64,000 nt of DNA from Desulfovibrio gilichinskyi (GCF_900177375.1 NZ_FWZU01000002.1:372001-436000); one strand, 5' to 3'; shown: positions 54,144-63,527, numbered from the stretch's first letter. Notes: generated from the sequence alone by a model not told the origin. Made by a program: numbers and translations.

Positions 54144-55016
54144 ATGCCTGACACTAAAAATGTTTTTAGCTTATGCTCTTGCGGAGCAACTACTCGCTCA
54201 AATCTAAGGGCGGAAGGTTGTGAACAGGAAAAAAAATCCATTTTTACTGATGGACTTAGTGTTCTTGACATCTTCGGCAGTAATGATTTTCCTTATGTTA
54301 TCGCGGCCCCGTCGTGGGTTATTCCGGGAACTGTTGCTGAAAATTGCAGATATCTTAAAGGACGGGTTCACGAGGTAGGTCTGCTGTTTTTTGAAACAGC
54401 AGGAAGTCTTGCATATACTGAAGAGGATCTGCCTGCTGATCTGGCGGAAACAGGACTATCTTTTCATATTCATCATCCCTTGGATCTTCCGTGGCATGAG
54501 GGAGCCGATAAGATCGCTCAAATAATGAATGTTCTTTCAAATAAGGCGGCCCATTTAAATCCTGCCGCGCATATTCTGCATCCTCCGAAAGCCGGACCGC
54601 AAGCTGGTCATCTTCTGTCCGATTTAGCTGAAAAATTGCGTGAAACAGCTATTGATCCTGAAACCGTTTTTATTGAAAACATAAAAGAAAACAGCCTTGA
54701 AAATAATATCAAAGTTATCCGGGATTGCGGCTTTAAAGTCTGTCTGGATCTAGGTCATATGCAGGCATACAGCCAGCAAAAATTATTGGATACAGAAGGT
54801 ATTTGGGATTTGGTAAAGATGCTCCATCTTAATGCGCCGGGAATGGGCGGTCGGCACGAAAGTCTTGAAAAACTGGATAAACAGGGTGTTAAGCTGCTCG
54901 ATTGTTTTTTTGAAAATTTTATCAAGGGCGGAACTGTTACGGTTGAAGTCTTTGAGCAGGAAGGTTTTTTTAATTCTTTGCAATACTTAGCTTGTAGATA
55001 CTGCGTAAAGTGTTAA
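54144..55016 (+). CDS. cbiR: Cobamide-remodelling phosphodiesterase CbiR
   Basis: A 290-residue protein of the AP endonuclease 2/TIM-barrel group. CbiR hydrolyses the phosphoribosyl part of an imported cobamide so that the cell can rebuild it with its own lower ligand. Family-like stretches are APSWVIPGTVAENCRYLKG, EVGLLFFETAGSLAYTEEDLP, and the metal-site residues in HIHHPLDLPWHEG, VFIENIKENS, CLDLGHMQAY, LHLNAPG and VEVFE. The N-terminal 50 residues are extra and weakly conserved-looking. The ATG lacks a ribosome binding site, but an in-frame stop lies just upstream. cobU follows by about 100 bases, which supports cobinamide salvage. Confidence 0.8.
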   Translation: MPDTKNVFSLCSCGATTRSNLRAEGCEQEKKSIFTDGLSVLDIFGSNDFPYVIAAPSWVIPGTVAENCRYLKGRVHEVGLLFFETAGSLAYTEEDLPADLAETGLSFHIHHPLDLPWHEGADKIAQIMNVLSNKAAHLNPAAHILHPPKAGPQAGHLLSDLAEKLRETAIDPETVFIENIKENSLENNIKVIRDCGFKVCLDLGHMQAYSQQKLLDTEGIWDLVKMLHLNAPGMGGRHESLEKLDKQGVKLLDCFFENFIKGGTVTVEVFEQEGFFNSLQYLACRYCVKC

Positions 55017-55120
55017 GTAGGCCGTCATATAATGTCGCCTTGTGGTTGCAGTTGATGGTATAAATAGAGTATGCTGAGTTGAATCTGTTCGAGATTCATT
55101 TAATAGTGTGAGGATGCTTT

Positions 55121-55627
55121 TTGATTACATTTATACTTGGGGGCAATAAATCGGGTAAATCCGATTACGCGCTTGAAATCTTCTCAAAATATTCCGGAAC
55201 CAAGTGCTTTATTGCTACCGGAAAAGCCCGGGATATGGCCTTTCGTGAACAGATTATGGTGCATAGGAAAGAACGGGATCCATCTATTCCGGTTTTTGAA
55301 GCGGGAACGGACTTGCATCAGGTTCTTGTTAAGGCTAGAAAAGATTACGAACATCTGCTGGTGGACAGTTTAGATTTCTGGTTGTTCTCCTGTAGCGAGC
55401 TTGCGAACGGGGAACAGATTGTCGGGGAGGTTGTCCGGCTTTTATCTGAATGGAAGGGGCCGGATCTTATTTTGGTGTCTTGCGAAGTGGGTCTCGGCCC
55501 GTTGGCAATGTCACGCGAAGTCCGTGAGTTTGTGAGAGGGCTCGGAGGACTTAACCGTAGAATCGCTGCAATTGCCGATGAGGCTTATCTTGTGGCAGCC
55601 GGGTTGCCTCTGACCCTGAAGAAATAA
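55121..55627 (+). CDS. cobU: Adenosylcobinamide kinase / cobinamide-phosphate guanylyltransferase
   Basis: A 168-residue bifunctional enzyme of corrinoid salvage: it phosphorylates adenosylcobinamide and then activates it with GMP. The P-loop is GGNKSGKSDYA (residues 7-17). H48 in IMVHRKERD matches the guanylylated His region, and LVDSLDFWLFS and VSCEVGLGPLAMSREVREF are family motifs. The start is TTG at 55121, with AGGA six bases upstream; an ATG at 55114 is out of frame. The next gene starts two bases after the stop, so these are probably cotranscribed. Confidence 0.9.
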   Translation: MITFILGGNKSGKSDYALEIFSKYSGTKCFIATGKARDMAFREQIMVHRKERDPSIPVFEAGTDLHQVLVKARKDYEHLLVDSLDFWLFSCSELANGEQIVGEVVRLLSEWKGPDLILVSCEVGLGPLAMSREVREFVRGLGGLNRRIAAIADEAYLVAAGLPLTLKK

Positions 55628-55629
55628 TT

Positions 55630-56625
55630 ATGGCTTATTTTAAAAAATTTGATGAAGAGCTTCAGAAATTACTTTCTCTTTTTAAAAAAGATGAACGTTG
55701 GTTGATTGTGGTTAATGCCGACCCTGATTCGTTAGCTTCTGCTATGGCTCTTAAACGTATCATGGGGCGTAAAGTCCAAGCTGTCGGTATTGCTCATATC
55801 AATGAAGTCAAACGGCTTGATAACCTTGCAATGATTCATTATTTGCGAATCCCTGCCCAAAGGCTTATTCCAACTTTAGTTGCTCAGTATGATAAATTCG
55901 CAATTGTAGACTCCCAGCCGCATCATCATCCTGATTTTGATAAAATTAAATTTTCAGTGATTATTGATCACCATCCGCGTGCAGGGGAACCTTATGCTGG
56001 CGCAGAGTATACAGATATTCGCCCTGAATACGGTTCAAACAGCTCAATGCTGACTGAATATCTTTATAATCTTAAAATCCGTCCTGCAAAATTGCTTGCG
56101 ACAGCACTGGTTTACGGTATCAAAACAGATACGCAAAGTTTTGAGCGTCCTTTTATCGATGCAGATATTAAGGCGTTTAGATACTTAACTAAATCAGCTG
56201 ATATGGATATCATTAAGCGGATTATGCGCAGTGAAATTCATCCTGACTGGCTCAAGTATTTTTCACGGGCATTTTATAATTTGCGCAGAATTGATAAAGG
56301 TCTTTATTCTCATCTTGGTAAGGTTGAGAATCCTGATATTCTGGTTATTCTTGCAGACTTTTTTATGCGCGTTCACGATGTTTCGTGGGACGTTGTTTCC
56401 GGCGTGTATAATGATACTCTTGTCGTTATTTTCAGAGGTGACGCTTTACGCAAAGATATGGGCAAGTTAGCTAGTAATTTATTTAATGATATAGGCTCCG
56501 CCGGCGGTCATAAAGCTGCTGCCAGAGCTGAAATTCCTCTTGCAGCTCTTGATGGAGCTGATCCTGAAATATATGTAGTCAAAAAACTGACCAAAGGTAA
56601 GCGTCAGGGCATAAAGCGCATTTAA
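55630..56625 (+). CDS. DHH-family phosphoesterase (NrnA-like)
   Basis: A 331-residue protein of the DHH/DHHA1 group, whose members degrade short oligonucleotides or cyclic dinucleotide products. The DHH motif is exact (IIDHHPR, residues 112-117), with D94 in AIVDSQPHHH. The first motif reads NADPDSLASA instead of HxxPDxDA, so two usual metal ligands (His and Asp) are replaced by Asn and Leu. The C-terminal DHHA1 part (GGHKAAARAEIPLA) looks intact, but the variant first motif may mean altered activity. It follows cobU by two bases and precedes polA by about 46. Confidence 0.82.
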   Translation: MAYFKKFDEELQKLLSLFKKDERWLIVVNADPDSLASAMALKRIMGRKVQAVGIAHINEVKRLDNLAMIHYLRIPAQRLIPTLVAQYDKFAIVDSQPHHHPDFDKIKFSVIIDHHPRAGEPYAGAEYTDIRPEYGSNSSMLTEYLYNLKIRPAKLLATALVYGIKTDTQSFERPFIDADIKAFRYLTKSADMDIIKRIMRSEIHPDWLKYFSRAFYNLRRIDKGLYSHLGKVENPDILVILADFFMRVHDVSWDVVSGVYNDTLVVIFRGDALRKDMGKLASNLFNDIGSAGGHKAAARAEIPLAALDGADPEIYVVKKLTKGKRQGIKRI

Positions 56626-56671
56626 TTCTATTTTTTAATAATCCTCTGGAACAAATCCCCGAAGGCCATAA

Positions 56672-59359
56672 ATGTCACTCAGCGAAAAATTGAACTTTGA
56701 AAAAAGTCCTCTGTATCTTATAGACGGTTCCGCTTTTTTTTACCGCGGGTTCCATGCATATCCTGACCTTAAGCGTTCGGACGGATTCCCTACCAACGCT
56801 TTATACATTGTACTGCGGGTGCTGCTGAAAGTTCTCAAAGAAGAAAAACCTGAATATCTGGTCTTTATGCTTGATGGTAAGGGGAAGAATTTCCGACATG
56901 AACTGTTCGGGGATTATAAAGCCCAGCGTCCACCTATGCCTGACGATTTAAGAGTTCAGGTTGAGCCGTTGAAAGAAGCTGTCAGAGCACTAGGTGTGCC
57001 TTTGATCGTTTCCGAAGGCGAAGAAGCAGACGATTGCATCGCTTCTCTTACCGCAAGATTTAAGAGTGAACGTCCGGTTGTTATTCTCGGCGCGGATAAA
57101 GATCTTAAGCAGTGCCTGGATGATAACGTCTTTATGTGGGACCCTGCCGGACGCGCTGAAAAAATAACTTCACTTGCCGATTTTAAAGAAGATACAGGGC
57201 TTAATCCTGACCAGTGGGCGGATTTCCAAGCTTTAATAGGTGACTCGGCCGATAATATCCCGGGAGTGCCCGGAATAGGCAAGGTGACGGCTTCCAAGCT
57301 CATGGCTAAATATCCTACACTTGAAGAAATCCGCGATAATTTTAAATTTCTCCAGCCGAACATTAAGAAAAAAATGGACGGTTATTTAGATACTATTTTT
57401 ACCTATAGACAGCTGACACGTCTTAGAACAAACAGTTGCAGCAATCTCGAACTTGCTGATCTCAAAATTTCTCAGGTCGAAAAGGCTGATGTTATAGCAT
57501 ATCTTAATGAATATGAATTCCGCTCAATGATCAGAGATGTGAACGGAGCATTTCCAGATAGTAATGGTTCATCTCCTGCTAAAGATCTTTCCAGCATGGG
57601 GTCAGAGAAAGAGACAATTAAATCTGCACCTGCTGCCAAAGCGAAGAAAGCAAATTCCAACCAGTTTTCCCTGTTCGGTGACGCCGCTCCTGCTCCGGTT
57701 GCAAGTAAGCTTGAATTTAAGAAAATTCAGTCTGTTTCCGATTTACCAGATTTTTCCGGTAAAGATGTTGGACTTGTGCGTGACGGTAAAGACTTTTATG
57801 TCGGAGTTGACGGTGACGAGTGGCTTTGCAGGGTTGCCGCGGCAGATCTTGCGAAAAAACTCCAAACTGCAAAGAGAATAGCAACCGCAGATGTTAAATC
57901 TATTTTCAGATCTGATTCAGCATGGCGTAAAATTTCTCTTTCGCGCTGGTTTGACCTGAGTTTATCGGCTTATCTGCTTAATCCTGAAGACCGCAATTAT
58001 CAGTGGGACAGACTTAGATCTATGCTTTTTGCCGGAGACGAACTTCCCGACGCAGTAGATGAAGTCCATCCTGATGCACAGGGTATGGCTGCTCTTGCTT
58101 TAATGCATGTTCTTGCTCCGCGGATTGAATCGGCAGGGCTGGCTACTCTTGTCAGTGAACTCGAAATCCCGCTGATTCCCGTCCTTGCAGATATGGAAGA
58201 GGCTGGAATTTCGATTGATTTAACGTCGTTTGCGGAATTTCTAAAAGAGGTCAGCAATCGCATTCAGGAGCTTACCAAGGTTATCCATGAAACCGCTGAA
58301 GAGGATTTTAATATCCGCTCCAGCCAGCAGATGAGTAATATCCTTTTTGAGAAGCTGGGTCTTAAGCCGAGTGGTAAAACGGATAAAGGCGCGCTTTCGA
58401 CAGCTAACGCCGTGCTCGAAAAATTGGTGGGACAGCACGAAATAATCACCGATATTTTAGAGTACAGAAAAATGGAAAAGCTCAGATCCACTTATCTTGA
58501 ACCGCTTCCTAAACTTGTCGGTCCCGATGGTAGGATTCATACGAATTTCAATCAGCTTGCAACTGCTACAGGCCGCCTTTCAAGTTCCGGGCCTAATTTG
58601 CAGAATATTCCCATCCGCGGGGATATGGGCAAACGCATGAGGGCTTGCTTTACTGCCGGCAGTGGATTGCGTTTGGCAGCAGCGGATTATTCTCAAGTCG
58701 AACTTAGAGTTCTGGCTCATTTTTCCGGTGATCCTACTTTGATCTCCGCATTTGAAAATGATGAAGATATTCACTCACGCACAGCTGCTTTGCTTTTTGA
58801 TAAAGAAACTTCAGAAATTACCAGAGAAGAGCGGAGTAATGCCAAGACAATTAACTTCGGGTTGATTTACGGAATGGGGCCGCAGAAGTTGTCACGCGAG
58901 CTTGGAATTTCGTTGAATGAAGCTAAAGATTTTATTGCTAAATATTTTGAAAAACTTGGAGTGCTCAGAGATTTTTATGATTCTGTAGTCGAGCAGGGAC
59001 GTGATAAAGGGTACGTAACAACTCTTTCCGGCCGTAGACGACTTCTGCCGGAACTACACTCGACCAATCCTCAGGTTATATCTCAGGCTCGCAGACAGGC
59101 CATTAATACCGTTATTCAGGGGAGTGCCGCAGATATTATTAAAATGGCAATGATCAAAGTTGCAGACAATTCAGCTATTGCACATTTAGGCGGCAGACTT
59201 ATTTTACAGATACACGATGAACTGCTTGTAGAAGGACCGGAGGAATCGATTGAAGAGATCGGCAGCTTGTTGCAGGAGGATATGCAGCTTGTTACTTCTC
59301 TGGCAGTTCCATTGAAAGTTGATTTGGGGTTAGGAAAGAATTGGGCGCAGGCTCATTAA
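56672..59359 (+). CDS. polA: DNA polymerase I
   Basis: An 895-residue family A polymerase for repair and Okazaki fragment processing. Residues about 10-290 are the 5' nuclease (LIDGSAFFYRGFHAYP, GEEADDCIASL, ADKDLKQCLDD, GDSADNIPGVPGIG). The middle 350-480 occupies the place of the 3'-5' exonuclease, but its DxE motif is missing. Residues about 500-895 are the polymerase (AADYSQVELRVLAHFSGD, SNAKTINFGLIYGMG, QIHDELLVE). Active-site residues of nuclease and polymerase look intact. A linker rich in Ser, Lys and Ala lies at about 300-345. It is followed after 13 bases by the DUF1844 gene. Confidence 0.95.
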   Translation: MSLSEKLNFEKSPLYLIDGSAFFYRGFHAYPDLKRSDGFPTNALYIVLRVLLKVLKEEKPEYLVFMLDGKGKNFRHELFGDYKAQRPPMPDDLRVQVEPLKEAVRALGVPLIVSEGEEADDCIASLTARFKSERPVVILGADKDLKQCLDDNVFMWDPAGRAEKITSLADFKEDTGLNPDQWADFQALIGDSADNIPGVPGIGKVTASKLMAKYPTLEEIRDNFKFLQPNIKKKMDGYLDTIFTYRQLTRLRTNSCSNLELADLKISQVEKADVIAYLNEYEFRSMIRDVNGAFPDSNGSSPAKDLSSMGSEKETIKSAPAAKAKKANSNQFSLFGDAAPAPVASKLEFKKIQSVSDLPDFSGKDVGLVRDGKDFYVGVDGDEWLCRVAAADLAKKLQTAKRIATADVKSIFRSDSAWRKISLSRWFDLSLSAYLLNPEDRNYQWDRLRSMLFAGDELPDAVDEVHPDAQGMAALALMHVLAPRIESAGLATLVSELEIPLIPVLADMEEAGISIDLTSFAEFLKEVSNRIQELTKVIHETAEEDFNIRSSQQMSNILFEKLGLKPSGKTDKGALSTANAVLEKLVGQHEIITDILEYRKMEKLRSTYLEPLPKLVGPDGRIHTNFNQLATATGRLSSSGPNLQNIPIRGDMGKRMRACFTAGSGLRLAAADYSQVELRVLAHFSGDPTLISAFENDEDIHSRTAALLFDKETSEITREERSNAKTINFGLIYGMGPQKLSRELGISLNEAKDFIAKYFEKLGVLRDFYDSVVEQGRDKGYVTTLSGRRRLLPELHSTNPQVISQARRQAINTVIQGSAADIIKMAMIKVADNSAIAHLGGRLILQIHDELLVEGPEESIEEIGSLLQEDMQLVTSLAVPLKVDLGLGKNWAQAH

Positions 59360-59372
59360 AAGGAGTTATGTT

Positions 59373-59669
59373 ATGTCTGATGATAAATGTAAGTGTGGAT
59401 CATGTTTTTCTAAAGATATGCCTCTGCCTGAGGTAAATTTTTCTACATTCGTAATGTCTCTTAGCTCATCTGCTCTGGTGCACCTTGGCGAAGTTGCTGA
59501 TCCTTCAACCGGCTCAGTCGGGTTTTCTCCGGTTCTTGCAAAACATTCTATCGATCTCCTGGCAATATTGCAGGATAAAGTTAAAAATGGTGCAACCCCT
59601 GAGGAAGAAAAACTTCTTTGCGATCTGTTGTATAATCTTCGCATGAAGTACGTTTCCAAAACTAAATAG
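59373..59669 (+). CDS. DUF1844 family protein
   Basis: A 98-residue small cytosolic protein of the DUF1844 family. The conserved core is FSTFVMSLSSSALVHLGEV, then AKHSIDLLAILQDKVKNGATPEEEKLL, two helical regions. An N-terminal Cys set (CKCGSC) looks like a possible metal site and is not part of the typical core. Function is unknown. A strong AGGAG precedes the ATG, 13 bases after polA, so it is probably cotranscribed with polA. Confidence 0.88.
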   Translation: MSDDKCKCGSCFSKDMPLPEVNFSTFVMSLSSSALVHLGEVADPSTGSVGFSPVLAKHSIDLLAILQDKVKNGATPEEEKLLCDLLYNLRMKYVSKTK

Positions 59670-59775
59670 CCGGCAATGGTTTTGATATAGAAGTTGTCAG
59701 TATAATTATTATTTGTTCCTGCCTGCATTTTTTGCGGTCACGGTCTGTTTTATTTAATTTAAAGGAAGGATTGAG

Positions 59776-60831
59776 ATGAGTACCGGAATACCTGTCGGAT
59801 TGGTCGGAGTTACAGGATACACAGGAATGGAATTAGCCCGTATTTTAAGCGGGCACGATGCTATGAATCTTGTACGTGTGACTTCCCGCGCAGAAGCCGG
59901 AAAAAAACTTTCAGAAATCTATCCCTTTATGACAGGGCTTGAGCTTGGTGAACTTGCTATTACAGCTCCTGATGTCGATGATCTGGCGAAATCATGCAAA
60001 CTTGTCTTTCTTGCCGTTCCTCACAAAACAGCCATGGATATCGGCGGAAAGCTTTATGACAAGGGCGTAAAAGTCGTTGACTTAAGTGCTGACTTCAGGA
60101 TCAGAGATCGCGCGACATACGAAGAATGGTATAAAGTTGATCACACCCGTGAAGACTTATTGCCGAAAGCAGTATACGGTTTACCTGAATTTTATCGCGA
60201 CCAGATCAAAACTGCTTCATTAGTCGCTAATCCCGGATGTTATCCAACTTCTTCGATTATCGGATTAACTCCTGCTCTTTCGCAGAAACTTATTGATACA
60301 ACAGATATTGTTATTGATTCTAAATCCGGTGCAACCGGGGCAGGAAGAAAAGCAGTTGTCGGATCATTGTTTTGTGAAGTTTCTGACTCCTTCAAGGCTT
60401 ACGGTCTTGGAAAGCACAGGCATACTCCGGAGATTGAACAGGAGCTTTCAGTTGTCGCTGATGAGAACATTACCGTTTCTTTTAATACTCATCTTCTTCC
60501 GATTAATCGCGGAATTTTGTCGACTATTTATACAAAACTTCGTGCAAATGTTACCGCTGAGGATGTTAGAACTGTGTACGAGAAAGCTTACGGTTCTGAA
60601 AAATGGATCAGGGTTCTTCCTGAAGGTATGCTTCCGGAGACTCGCTGGGTGCGCGGTACGATGTTCTGCGATGTCGGTTTAGTTGTTGATCCGAGAACAG
60701 GCCGACTGATAATTGTGACTGCTATCGACAACGTTTGCAGAGGCGCATCAGGTCAGGCCGTGGCAAATGCAAACCTGATGATGGGGCTAGCCGAAGGACA
60801 TGGACTGAATCTGGCTCCTCTCATGCCATAG
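59776..60831 (+). CDS. argC: N-acetyl-gamma-glutamyl-phosphate reductase
   Basis: A 351-residue enzyme for the third step of arginine synthesis, reducing N-acetylglutamyl phosphate with NADPH. It begins with a Rossmann motif (GLVGVTGYTGMELARIL). The catalytic Cys lies in VANPGCYPTSSI near residue 155, with the catalytic His in LGKHRHTPEIEQEL. It ends with the dimer region (GASGQAVANANLMMGL). The length is normal for ArgC. GGAAGGA precedes the ATG. No other arg genes are adjacent. Confidence 0.95.
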   Translation: MSTGIPVGLVGVTGYTGMELARILSGHDAMNLVRVTSRAEAGKKLSEIYPFMTGLELGELAITAPDVDDLAKSCKLVFLAVPHKTAMDIGGKLYDKGVKVVDLSADFRIRDRATYEEWYKVDHTREDLLPKAVYGLPEFYRDQIKTASLVANPGCYPTSSIIGLTPALSQKLIDTTDIVIDSKSGATGAGRKAVVGSLFCEVSDSFKAYGLGKHRHTPEIEQELSVVADENITVSFNTHLLPINRGILSTIYTKLRANVTAEDVRTVYEKAYGSEKWIRVLPEGMLPETRWVRGTMFCDVGLVVDPRTGRLIIVTAIDNVCRGASGQAVANANLMMGLAEGHGLNLAPLMP

Positions 60832-60965
60832 GTGTTATTTTTTTTAAAATTTCTATTAAACTCATTGTTTTGAGTGTTGATACATGTTCATCCTTAAGGT
60901 ACGTTAAAAATGAACTAACGTAGAATTTAAAAATTAAGCGGATGGGGTAACAACAGGATCTATAG

Positions 60966-62216
60966 ATGAGTGACTCAGAATTGTTTCTGGATTCTTTTTT
61001 TGTAGCTAGACAGCCGGTATTTACACGAGAGCGTGCTGTCTGGGGATATGAACTTTTATTTCGCAATTCAGAATTCAGTGCAATTGCTGAAGTTGGAGAT
61101 GCTGATGCAGCTACCTCGCAGGTCATAGCTGACGGCTTCGGTTTGATTCAGGAAGATATTTCCAAGGGGCAAAGACTTTTAGTAAATTTCCCTTACAATA
61201 TGCTTCTTGAAAATGCCGCAGATTTACTTCCTCCTGAGATTTGTGTTGTCGAAATTTTAGAAACAGTAGATCCGGACCCAGAGGTCCTTGACGCCCTTAG
61301 CTTGTTAAAAAAACAAGGCTATACAATAGCCTTGGACGATTATATCGGGCAGGAGGGGTTTGAGCCTTTTGTTGAGATTGCAGACATCATTAAAGTTGAT
61401 TGTCTAGAGCTTTCAGTTGAAGAATTAAAGAAGCTCGTCGCAGATTTAAAAAAATATCGAAAGACTCTTCTTGCTGAAAAGGTTGAAGATACCGAAATGT
61501 TTGATCTGTGCATGAATCTGGGTTTTAACCTGTTTCAGGGATTCTTTTTCAGTCGTCCGGAAATAGTGCCGGGCAAGAAAATGTCTTCCAATAATTTGAA
61601 TCGCATGCAGCTTTTGCGTTCCATCAGCGGTCCTGAATTCAATGTGGACGATCTTTCAAAAGCTATTAATTCCGATGTATCAATCAGTTACCGGCTTCTC
61701 AGGTTTATGAACTCTCCTTATTTCGGCTTGCCGCATGTTGTAAGTTCTATTCAGCAGGCTGTGGTGCTGATCGGGTATAAGAAGCTGGCAAGCTGGTTGC
61801 GCGTAATTCTTTTGTCAGACATGTGCAGCGCGGCTGCATCTAGCGAGCTTGCATTTCTTTCAATAAAGCGAGCAAAATTTCTTGAGTTGCTGTCCCTTGA
61901 ATTGGAAGGCCCGAAAATGTCTTCTGATTCGATGTTTCTACTTGGATTATTTTCTCTTTTAGATGTTCTTCTTGGTAAACCTATGAAAAGTCTTCTTGCT
62001 GAATTGCCCATTGAGAAAGAGTTGATGGCTGCTCTTTGCGGAGAGTCAAGCGTAGCGTCGGTTTGGCTTGATCTTGTGGTAGCTTTTGAAAAAGCAAAAT
62101 GGGAATCAGTCGGCTCAATCATTTTCTCGCAAAAATTATCTCCTGCATCCGTTGCTCGTAATCATTTGGCCGCTATGCAATGGGCAAATGAAATTACCTT
62201 GCTAAGCAAGCACTAG
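60966..62216 (+). CDS. Degenerate EAL plus HDOD domain signalling protein
   Basis: A 416-residue soluble protein of the YuxH type. Residues about 10-200 resemble EAL domains, but the EAL triplet reads YELLF and several catalytic acids are missing (ALDDYIGQEG is kept, the others are not). Phosphodiesterase activity is therefore unlikely, though c-di-GMP binding may persist. Residues about 210-400 are an HDOD domain (LSKAINSDVSISYRLLRFMNSPYFGL, SSIQQAVVLIGYKKLASWL), used in protein signalling. The ATG has a weak GGATC upstream. CheR follows 90 bases later, in line with a chemotaxis or motility role. Confidence 0.87.
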   Translation: MSDSELFLDSFFVARQPVFTRERAVWGYELLFRNSEFSAIAEVGDADAATSQVIADGFGLIQEDISKGQRLLVNFPYNMLLENAADLLPPEICVVEILETVDPDPEVLDALSLLKKQGYTIALDDYIGQEGFEPFVEIADIIKVDCLELSVEELKKLVADLKKYRKTLLAEKVEDTEMFDLCMNLGFNLFQGFFFSRPEIVPGKKMSSNNLNRMQLLRSISGPEFNVDDLSKAINSDVSISYRLLRFMNSPYFGLPHVVSSIQQAVVLIGYKKLASWLRVILLSDMCSAAASSELAFLSIKRAKFLELLSLELEGPKMSSDSMFLLGLFSLLDVLLGKPMKSLLAELPIEKELMAALCGESSVASVWLDLVVAFEKAKWESVGSIIFSQKLSPASVARNHLAAMQWANEITLLSKH

Positions 62217-62307
62217 AGTTTTATCTGAAATGAACTTTTTAAACAGTAATATATTTAGAATACTGTTATTTTTAGCGGGTGGCTCAGTTTAATTTGCCGG
62301 GGGTGGT

Positions 62308-63153
62308 ATGGAGCTCAGTAGTACTGAATTTGATCTTCTCCGCAAGCACATTTACAGCGTGTGCGGGTTGATAATAGGAGACGGCAAAGAATATCTTATT
62401 GTGCATCGTCTACAGCATCTTCTTAACGAACACAGCTGTAAATCATGGACTGAGTTTTATAATCTTCTTTGTAAAAAAAAAGGGTTGTTACACGACGAAG
62501 TTATAACCGCTATTAATACCCATGAAACTAGTTTTTTCAGAGATCTTCATCCGTTTAATTTAATACGTGATAACATATTACCTGACCTGATAAAAAATAA
62601 AAAAAAGAACAAGAAGATTCGTATCTGGTGTGCAGCTGCGTCTACTGGGCAGGAACCTTACACACTCTCCATGGTTATTCATGATCTGCTCGAATCTACA
62701 CCGTTTAATACCGTGAAGCATGATGATTTCTCAATATTAGCAACAGATATCTCTGAAAAAATAATTGAGAAAGCCAAGGAAGGTTTGTTCAGTAATCTTG
62801 AGTTATCGCGAGGACTGCCTGCTAAGTATAAAAAGTATTTCAGTCAGGACAACAGTCAATGGAAGGTCAGCCCTTTGATCAGTTCAATAGTAACCTTCAA
62901 AAGATTTAATTTACTTGAATCTTTTAGAATTCTTGGACAGTTCGATTTTGTTTTGTGCAGAAATGTTTTGATATATTTTGATGATAAAACAAAATTAGAT
63001 ATAGTTCACAAAATACATTCTGTACTGCCGGAAGATGGGTGTTTGATCCTAGGTGCAACGGAGTCATTAGCCGGTCAGACTGATAAATTCGCTTCTGAAC
63101 ATAAAGGGGTAGCTGTTCTTTATCGGCGGAAAAATAAATGTAACTTTCGCTAA
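62308..63153 (+). CDS. cheR: Chemotaxis protein methyltransferase CheR
   Basis: A 281-residue enzyme that methylates glutamates of chemoreceptors using S-adenosylmethionine. The N-terminal helical domain (about 1-85) is followed by the methyltransferase core (IRIWCAAASTGQEPYTLSM, ATDISEKIIEKAKEG, FDFVLCRNVLIYFDD, LGATESLAGQ). It lacks a TPR extension. None of the three receptors in this window has a C-terminal tether pentapeptide, so it may act on others, or without a tether. Its stop overlaps the stop of the convergent receiver gene. Confidence 0.93.
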   Translation: MELSSTEFDLLRKHIYSVCGLIIGDGKEYLIVHRLQHLLNEHSCKSWTEFYNLLCKKKGLLHDEVITAINTHETSFFRDLHPFNLIRDNILPDLIKNKKKNKKIRIWCAAASTGQEPYTLSMVIHDLLESTPFNTVKHDDFSILATDISEKIIEKAKEGLFSNLELSRGLPAKYKKYFSQDNSQWKVSPLISSIVTFKRFNLLESFRILGQFDFVLCRNVLIYFDDKTKLDIVHKIHSVLPEDGCLILGATESLAGQTDKFASEHKGVAVLYRRKNKCNFR

Positions 63154-63527
63154 ATATTATATTTATTTCCAAATAGTGATTTTATTTTTTGGATAAAAAT
63201 ATTCATATCCGCTACAGGTTTAAGCAATACATTATCAGATGAGATCCCAAGGTTTCGTACATCGGGCGGAACTGCGTAGTCTACTGAACCTGTATGGATA
63301 ATGAAATCCATTTCCGGACGTATTTTTTTAAGATTAATAATCAGATCGTTGCCGTGCATCACCGGCAGCCGCATGTCTACGATTGCAACTTCGGCATTTT
63401 CAGTTTCCATCAGCTTCAAAGCTTCTTCTGCGCTACCTACGGATATGACATCTATTCCTTCATCTTCGAGATAGTCTACCAGATTTTCCCTGACCATCTG
63501 CTCATCATCTACTACTAAAATGCGCAT
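63150..63527 (-). CDS. Stand-alone CheY-like response regulator
   Basis: A 125-residue single receiver domain. The acidic pair (DDEQ near residues 6-9), the phosphorylated Asp (VDMRLPVMHG, near residue 51), the Thr/Ser (HTGS) and the Lys (LLKP) are all present, so it should be phosphorylated. It has no output domain, which suits a CheY-type or phosphorelay role. GGAG lies five bases before the ATG. The gene is convergent with cheR, and the two stops overlap by a few bases. Confidence 0.88.
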   Translation of the reverse strand: MRILVVDDEQMVRENLVDYLEDEGIDVISVGSAEEALKLMETENAEVAIVDMRLPVMHGNDLIINLKKIRPEMDFIIHTGSVDYAVPPDVRNLGISSDNVLLKPVADMNIFIQKIKSLFGNKYNI

